NCBI GenBank assembly: GCA_004335835.1
Contig: RWJK01001623.1
Span: 13,561 to 77,560, forward strand
From: Scenedesmus sp. ARA3
Taxonomy: Eukaryota > Chlorophyta > Chlorophyceae > Sphaeropleales > Scenedesmaceae
Direction: 5' to 3'
DNA: 64,000 nt
Shown here: one piece after another, positions 56,901 through 64,000 of the stretch
How the letters are laid out: each line of letters opens with the position of its first letter
Numbering within the stretch: position 1 is the first letter of the stretch
Translations under genes and position numbers: made by a program
Notes under the pieces: model-generated
Told to the model about the DNA's origin: nothing
The model's database searches: none
Seen by the model: only the letters and a program-made list of their open reading frames with translations

Positions 56901-59900
56901 ACAGCCAGTAGACATATCACACGATAGCGGCTTCACATGTCACGACAAGACACTGTGCAATTGCACATGTGCAATACCTTGCGCAAGGTAGCCAAGGCTG
57001 ACATGCAGTTTAACAACGAGCAGACAAGACATTGATGAATTGCTGTCCCAGCGCTGCGTGCGCACCTGATGGGCCAAGCACTACCAGCGGCACCGGCTGG
57101 TTGCTGGCTGCTGCCTTCCGTGCTGCCTGCGCTGCTGCGTCATCCTCTGCCGGGGGAATCAGGTCCGGCCTGAACCTGCTGATGGCTGCCTTGAGCTGCT
57201 TGAAGCCCTGCTCCAGGTCGTCATTGACCACAACCTGCACCAGATTCACGGACATGCGTGAGATATCAGAGCCATCCTGTCTGTCAACATCCAAGTTCAC
57301 GCCTGGTGTATGCACGCATGCAGGCATCCTGAAGATGTGCATAGCTTCCTGCTGCCACCCCCACAGCTCCTGCAGTGCCAGGTCACGCTGTGAGGATCAC
57401 CCTGCCCAGTCAACCCACCTGGTCAAACACGCCAGCTGACTGCACCGCCTCCAGCTCAGCTGCTGCCAGCTCCTGCCGCTCAGCAATCTCCTCGTCAGAT
57501 TCCGTGGCCCAGTCCCTTAGGCGCTGCTCATGCAGCTCCAGTGAAGGAGGCGCCAGGAACACTGTGAGGCAGTCCACACCCTTGCCCAGCTTGATGGCCT
57601 CAGCACCTTCGGCCTCAAGCTCCAGCAGAGGCAGCTTGCCTGCGTGCGTGCAGGAGCAGCCAGGGTTCACGACAGCGCACGTTGAAGCAGATGCAGTTAG
57701 TTTCAGCACCGCCTGTATGGCACAGGTCCCTGGCGGCCTACAGTGCAAGTGTCAGCAGCAGCTGGCATCGAACAGCACCATCGTCCCTGCGGCACTGGTG
57801 ATGAGCACTGGTGACGATGTAGTTACAGCGGCCGCAGCCAATACGCCTGCACAGTGTCCCTCTCACCTGACTTGATGACCTCTCGCACATGCTCCATGCT
57901 GTAGGCGTGCCTGTGCGTGGCGAGCTTGTGTTTGAACAGGTCTGCATGCGCCTCCAGGAACCCGCCTGCTGCAGCCGCGGCCTCAAACTCCTCCTTGCCC
58001 ATTACTACCGGCTCAGGCTCCAGCACACTGCTCCTGTGGCCATCAGCGTCGCCGCTGCTACTGCTGCTGCTGCCGCCACTGGCTCCTCCTGCGGCACCGT
58101 TTGAACCATTGGTAGCAGCTCCACTGCCAGGCTGGTCATCAGTCGCTGAGCCAGTGTCAGCATATGCCTCCTTTAGGCTGTCAGAGCTGCCTGTTGCCTC
58201 CGCTCCAAGCTCTTGCTGCTGCTGAGGCCCTACACGTGGCGTGCAGCCTGGCTTGTCTGTCACCAGCTGCAGCTCATCCCCGTCAGCGCCCATGTGGCGC
58301 GCGTGCTCGTTGGGCGGGTGCGTGGTGTGCATGCGGGGCCAGGCAAAGACGTCTGGGAACTCCGCCACCAGCATCTCCAGCAGCTTGCGGCGCTCGCCTG
58401 TGTTTGGCCCTGCCAGCACAACTGGCTTCAGGAAGGGCTTCTCAACACTGCAGGGTGAACAGCAGCAAATGTGTTTGGTGCTATACTCGGCAGCACCATT
58501 ACGAAGTCCATCATGCCTGATTAACTGACTTTCAACATCATCCTCTGCTGCGTTCTGTTCGCCTGGCCTTGCAGAGACCCGCTGATGCACAGCAGCAATG
58601 CATTGCTCAGGCAGTGACTGCATTGCTGGACCCAAGCCAAGTAGTATGGCAAACTGCTTACCTGTTAGGCGGGATCAGGTCTGAGTAGTCCAGCACATAG
58701 GCTGGCAGTCCCCGCAGCCTGTTGCGTATGATGGGGCTCAGCGTGCTGATGGCTTCTTTCAAGGAGGCGTAAACCTGAAGCGACAGCAACCAGCAGGAAC
58801 ACATGATACCAATGCGCACTCAGTGCAGCTCTAGCAGCATTGCACTGGGAACATGCAGCAACATTCTACCCACTCAGGAGCTTGTCAACAGACAGTGAAG
58901 GAAGCATCCACAGTCCTGCGCATGCAGGCCCACCTCAGTCAGGCTTGTGTTGGGGATGACAGCATCGAAGAGGCCAGGTGCGGTGCTCTTTGCCACCTGC
59001 TGCTTTGCCCATGTGACACGCTTGGTCAGGGTGCTTGCATCCTCACACAAGCGCTGCTTCTGGCGCGCTGCAAGCACGTCTGCGCTGCTGGTGTTGATGT
59101 ACAGGTACAGCCCGTCAATGCGCTTGTTGGACCGCAGAGCCTGCAGCGCGGCACAATGCACAACTCCAGCTCTCAATTGAACTGTTGGAGGCGCCGAGGT
59201 CACTGGACTGTGGCTGTTGCATAGACATGCCTTTCCAAAGATAGCTACTGCTACATCCACATAAACTAATCTACTATTCAGATGCGCAACGGCCATCACA
59301 TTGCGTCCCTGCCTGCGCACCTCTGCTCCCTGTGTGTCCAGGCTCATCAAGCACAGCTTGCCAGTGGCTGCCACCTCCCGCACAGTGGCCAAGCTGGTGC
59401 CATACCAGTAGCTGCACTGCCTGGGCGGGGCCGCCACTGCTGCTGCCTCGCTGCTAGTACAAGGCCGTGTATGCACTGCCACACGCGCTGCTTCCAAGAA
59501 CTTCTTGGAACGCACGTCAGCCAGCAGCTTTGGCTTGTCTGTAAAGTAGTAGTCCCTGTGCAGTGCACACGTTTGCAGCCGGATATCTTGCCTTGTGCCA
59601 AATGCATGTCACGGCAGCCTCTGAAGCGCCTGCCCTCCATACAGCTAGAAGCAAGCAGCAGTTTGGTGCGGGGCGTGCTGTGCCTAACAGTCTGTCACCT
59701 GCTCTATGTCAGCACAATGGCATCGAGACAACACCTGCGCGGCAAGAACAAGCAGCACTGCCGTCCACTGGTGAGCAGCGCCACTCACTTGCCATCCACC
59801 TCATGCTCGCGTGGCGGCCTAGTAGTGTGGCTGACTGTCACGCCAAACTTGTCAGGGAACTCAGCCACTAGCCTGGCAATCAGGCGGGAGCAACCCACAC

Positions 59901-60978
59901 CAGACGGCCCTGACAGCACCACCAGGCGCGGCGGCGCACGCTGCGGCTTGGAGCGCTTGATGAGGCAGCAGCTGGCAACAGCCGGCAGTTCCTGCAAGGC
60001 ACCAAAAGGCAGAGCATACATTGGCATCATGCCCAGGTTACTCAGCATGAGCAGCGCATACTGCAACACATTGCAAGGCATCCAGCCGTGCCTAGAATTG
60101 CTGTACCTGGTGCTCATGAGCAGCTTCCTGCGAGAGGGCAGCTGCCGCTGGCACTGTAGCGTCTGCAGCAATACCATACAAGATGGTGCCAAGAGCGACA
60201 TGTAACTCTCCTCCCTCAGAAAACACCGCACCTGCACCGCCCGCAGCGGCCCCCCCAGCACCTCCTCCAGCCGCTCAAACAAGCTACCACCCTCCAGCGG
60301 TGTGCCACCCAGCGCATCCAGCAGGTCCTCCTGAGGCCAGCCAGTCAACATCTGGAACGCTGCAACCTGTGCGCAGAGCAAAAGGAGAGAGCAATCAGGA
60401 GAGATCAGTAGCAGGACCAGTGCGGTGCTTTAGCCAGCTGCGTTGAACAAGCTCACATGAAGGCCGGCTGCTGGCTGTGCAGGTTTGCCTGTCCCCACAC
60501 AGTCGCCTCTGCATCGCACACGTACAGCACAGCACAGCAGTTGCACCACCTGGCAAGTCTCTCCCGTGCAAGCCCGCACCTGGTGTGGCAGTGTCATGTC
60601 CAGGGTTCTGTACACTGCCATGACCTTCAGTATTGCTTTGCACAGCAGCAGCGGCCACAGCTGCAGTGGGCGGCTGCCGACCAGCAGCGCCCTGCCAAAC
60701 AGGTCCACGGGGATCCTGTCGTCCACAGTCACGCAGCGCCACGTGTCCTGCAAGCAAGACAGCAGTCATATGCGCCAAGCACAGAAGAGCATCAGGGCTG
60801 TTAGGCAACCTTTAGCCCATTCAGCTGACGCATGCTGTGTACGAGCTTGCCACATAGCTTGGTGTGACGCACTGCCGCAGCAACGTCCACGGCCACTGCT
60901 GCCTTGGCTGCATGGTCATGCAGTGGCAACTGCTTGTTATGGTGATGAGGGTGGTGGTGGTGGTGGTGGCTGTGCTGC

Positions 60979-61013
<35 letters not shown>

Positions 61014-62433
61014 CCAGCGCCGCAGAAAGCGCCGGGTGCTTACCAGTATGAAGAGCTTTATTTTGTATCGCCCGCTTGCTGACCTGCCAGGCAGCCCATC
61101 CTTGTCTTTTGGGTACAGTAATTCCCAAAGAAACTCTCCATGCTTTATGTGCTTCTGCGGAGGCAAGGCAGCAGCAGCAAGCATAACGATGACATCAACT
61201 GCTAACATCTAGCGGCATTGCTATCGCAACAATGTTTCAAGCTGGCTTTCTATCAACCACTGTGATCCTGTCCCCAGTCACATGCACGCATTGTTGGATA
61301 CACTGCTGGTTCACTGCAGCTGCAACAACTGCCATCAAGCATTGCCTGCATGCCTCCGAAGAGTCCTGTGATGAGGAGCAGCTGCCAACAATGTCGCTGC
61401 AAATGTAGATGCAAGCAGCAGAGACACACACCTCTGCTGACATGATGTAGCTGATAATGCCCAGCAGCCAGTCAAAAGTCTCATGGCCAGCATACAGCTT
61501 GCCCTCCAGTTCTCTTGACACTGCAGCACCCTTGCCTGCAAGGCAGACATAGAAAAGGCATAGGCACCTGAGCCACGGCTCTTTACAGCTGCTGGACCAG
61601 ATACACAGGCACACAAGGACACTGCATTGCATAGCAGGCGCCTTGACATTCTGGAACTATGAGCGGGACACACAATCCCCTTGTGCCATGATCCGGCCCA
61701 AGCTTGCGTGAGGCTGCTGCTCAGGGGATGAAGCATGTCACATGCTGCATGCGTATCAAAATTTCTCATGTATATGTCCACCAAGTAATTTGCCTGTCCA
61801 GCAGACTGTGGAGCATCAGGTAGGCCCATTTGCCATTCCTGCCGTCAAAGGTGCTGAAGCTGCAGCACCTGGTGCCATCACCTTTTTTGTCCGTCTCCAC
61901 TGCTGGTTTGAGGCACACCATGGGCACGTTGGGTGCTCCATGCAGCAGCTCCTCTGAACGCTTCCACGCATCGCAAAAGGGCTGCGAAGCTGGCGGCAGT
62001 GCCGTGCCCAGCGGGTCTTCATACTTGACTGCAGCTGCTGGCACCACCGCAGGACAAGGCATGCGCGGCAGGTGTGGCGTGTTCCTCTGGCGTATGGCTG
62101 GCCTGTGTCTCAGGGAGGATTACTGTGCGATTGTGCTTCCTGGCACTGTATAAACCTGTGTGCAGCACTGCTGACGCTTGTGATGCAACATGCACTTGAA
62201 GCTGCATGTACAAGCATGTTTGCTGCAAACTATATCACGGTCTGAATGTGTAAACCTGCAGCATTCATTTACCCACCTGGTGCTTCCTTTTCTGCAGCAA
62301 CTTGATCTGACCAGACAGGGAATGCATCCAGCAAGCCTGGGGCGCCAGCAGCTGCTGACTGGGCTGCTGCTGAGGCAGCGGCCGCTGCAGCATGAGGGTT
62401 CCTCCTGGCCGCAGACTTAGGTGTGGCTGACAT
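47923..62433 (-). CDS. FAP42/androglobin-like flagellar central-pair protein (calpain-like + guanylate-kinase-like + adenylate-kinase-like)
   Basis: Many short exons on the minus strand read as one continuous giant protein, probably well over 2000 aa. In order: N-terminus MSATPKSAARRNPH (62433); conserved N-terminal region (62040-61430); calpain-like domain (61155-60235: GEFLWELLYPKDKDGLPGR, WRCVTVDDRIPVD, LQLWPLLLCKAILKV) without an evident catalytic Cys; guanylate-kinase-like units near 59990-58940 (P-loop GPSGVGCS), 58445-57420 (AGPNTGERR), 57235-56200 (LGPSG) and 56060-54955 (APFGSGKR); adenylate-kinase-like domain 54705-53015 (GPAASGKST, HINAGDLL, LDGFPHTRKQ, RHDDSAENVANRL); another P-loop AGPAGSGRSS (52350); beta-rich C-terminal region and Ala/Gln-rich tail (51470-47923). 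Chlamydomonas FAP42 of the C1b central-pair projection has kinase-like domains, and androglobin is its proposed animal relative. No globin domain was recognised. One gene rather than two is an inference. Confidence 0.72.
60968..61016 (-). repeat. Imperfect (CTG)n / (GGT)n tract
   Basis: GGT-rich then CTG-rich on the plus strand, so CAG/ACC on the sense strand of the FAP42-like gene, just inside the donor side of an intron near 61040. Confidence 0.7.
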
Positions 62434-62915
62434 GGTCAACGGTAACAATTTAATCCAGCAGCTGGTGTTGCTGGAGCCTTAACATCGACTCAGCCATCAA
62501 GGAGTACAACACACAACACCTGGCTGGCTTTCACGTGTTGAACTTGCCACCCATACTCTGGTTTTTGAACTTAAACTAATACGCTTTCGCTTGTGAGTTG
62601 CAAGACATACGATGTGGCTGGTGACTCGCAAGGGCTTTCACTGTTCTTCGGTCAATACATGTCACTTCATTGGCGAGCCACATAAACTTGTACAGCCATT
62701 TGAACCTGCTATTGTGTAGATATCGGTTTCATTTGAAGTGCGTGAGGTATTGAATGGCTGGCTGATCAACAAGAGAAACCACGACAGCTGCAAGCGACTG
62801 CGGCACAAGCCTGAGGTCAAGCTCGACGGACTCTAAACCTTTTCCTACATTTAGATCAAGCTTCTGGAATAGCCGAAGCCGCATGGCCGCTGCTGTCACA
62901 CAACCCTGACCCACC
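62434..62915. promoter_or_regulatory. Divergent promoter region, FAP42-like gene / plastid-protein gene
   Basis: 482 bp between opposite start codons; relatively A/T-rich around 62560-62720 for this window. No specific box was identified. Confidence 0.6.
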
Positions 62916-64000
62916 ATGCTGCTGCAGAGGAGGGCGTTCAGTGGTGGCAGGCAGTGCGGCTGCCGAGCCAGCAGATCAAACACTGTTGCCCCTAGAGTAG
63001 CTCCTAGCCTTGGCCTGCCTGGCCCTAGGCCAGCAGCAGCATGCAGACCTCCGCGGCGGCAGCAGCAGCATTGGCACCAGCACAGCCAATCCTTGCGCAG
63101 CAGGCACGTAGCAGCAGCAGCAGCACAGCAGCCAGAGCAGCCAGAGCAGCAGGAATATGAGGAGTTTGAGGAGGATGAGGAGTTTGAGGAGGGTGAATAC
63201 GAGGAGGGCGAGTTTGAACAGGGTGAGTGCTAGCACAGCAAAAGGTCAGCAAAAGTGCAGCATAGTGGACTGGCGGCAGTCACAACGACACACAACAGAC
63301 GACCGCTGAAACAGCAAGAGCCTGCCGTTATGATGCTGTGAGCAGGAGGACAGGCCGTGACAGCTTCATCGTGCATTCAGCTACACACTGTGTGCGTGTA
63401 CGCCTGCGGTTTCCTGCTCAGAGCTTGTCAAGCATCAGCTGTGAGTCAGACGTTGCTGCCCACATCCTGCTTGCTATCTTACCCCTGCTGCAGCAGACGC
63501 AGCAGCCCAGCTGCCAGGCACTGACTCAGCCCTCACATACACAGGCCCGGAATCAGCAGCAGCCATAGAAGCAGCAGCACTGGCCGCTATCGGCAGTGAG
63601 GGCCAGCCTGCAGCAGCATCAGTGCTTGAGGAGTATGAGGAGGAGCCAGAGCCATTTGAGCAGCCTGAGGAGCGGCCCATGTTCCTGTCAGACCTGTTTG
63701 GCATGGCAGCAGAGGTGGAGGCAGCGCAGATGCTGGCAGAAGGTGAGGGCCAGGGAGCTGTGCATGCTCAGGGCACTGGGAAGCAGCAGCAGGGGCGAGC
63801 TGCAGCGTATATGTGTGAGACAAAGTGCACTTGAGCTTGTGGGTAGTTGCAGCTGCGGCTGTGCAGCAGCTGCATGCTACCATGCACATTCGAAGGGGGA
63901 TGCATTCATGCTGAGCACGGTGGTGGTTCTGTCTGCAGCAGGTAATGCAGTTTTGTCGCATGCGCCTGGTTTTTCGGTTAGGCATTCCTTGCTTGCAGGA
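62916..64000 (+). CDS. Acidic protein with plastid transit peptide (3' partial)
   Basis: Not recognised. Exon 62916-63222 and exon 63494-63742 join in phase; an acceptor CAG at 63996-63998 would open the next exon at the window end. The first ~70 residues are rich in R, S, A and P with no acidic residue (MLLQRRAFSGGRQCG...), typical of a chloroplast transit peptide. They are followed abruptly by an E/Y/F-rich acidic stretch (EYEEFEEDEEFEEGEYEEG) and, in exon 2, a second acidic block (VLEEYEEEPEPFEQPEE) ending RPMFLSDLFGMAAEVEAAQM. The functional domain must lie beyond the window. The acidic repeats come from GAGGAGTTTGAG-type codon repeats. Confidence 0.6.

Overview
The window looks like nuclear DNA of a green alga (Chlorophyta, probably Chlorophyceae). 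The signs are densely intronised genes with GT-AG introns, (CTG)n/(CAG)n tracts everywhere, TGTAA-type poly(A) signals downstream of several stop codons, plastid-type presequences, and a very large gene resembling the flagellar central-pair protein FAP42/androglobin. Nothing suggests a bacterium, a virus or an organelle.

Layout: (1) 506-5107 (+), 3' part of a secreted-type Cys-rich protein gene. (2) 5108-9978, a gene-poor stretch between convergent genes. (3) 9979-11556 (-), degenerate heme-oxygenase-fold protein with a C-terminal membrane anchor. (4) 12372-14854 (-), TLC-domain membrane protein. (5) 15205-26559 (+), an importin-7/8 (SAD2-type) gene whose 20 exons all join in phase to 1046 aa. 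(6) 27951-31774 (+), Nudix hydrolase fused to an eIF2B-like domain (788 aa). (7) 32146-34268 (+), EngB-type GTPase with an organelle presequence (291 aa). (8) 35628-37958 (-), intronless mTERF-like protein. (9) 38271-41613 (-), leucine-rich-repeat protein with a FAM194-like C-terminus (591 aa). (10) 41902-43790 (+), DUF4079 plastid membrane protein (261 aa). (11) 44921-45378 (-), an unrecognised coding fragment interrupted by a 92-base assembly gap. (12) 45724-47617 (-), glycolipid transfer protein (202 aa). (13) 47923-62433 (-), the giant FAP42/ADGB-like gene. (14) 62916 to the window end (+), the start of an acidic plastid-targeted protein. The genes do not form one pathway; they are ordinary eukaryotic neighbours, some sharing divergent promoter regions (14855-15204, 41614-41901, 62434-62915).

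The most unusual signal is structural. Introns of at least seven genes, and one 3'UTR, contain near-perfect copies of the edge of the neighbouring exon together with its splice site, typically displaced by about 90-160 bp and often by almost exactly 120. In the importin gene 10 of 19 introns carry such copies, up to three per intron. Differences between live exon and copy fall mostly on third codon positions (22 of 30 in eight copies by hand count). In the TLC gene one 71-nt intron is bounded exactly by the two copies of a tandemly duplicated exon segment, the textbook signature of intron gain by tandem duplication. A second pattern is that (CTG)n runs on the sense strand lead straight into 3' splice sites, while (CAG)n lies just after some 5' splice sites, so that two introns carry complementary repeats at both ends.
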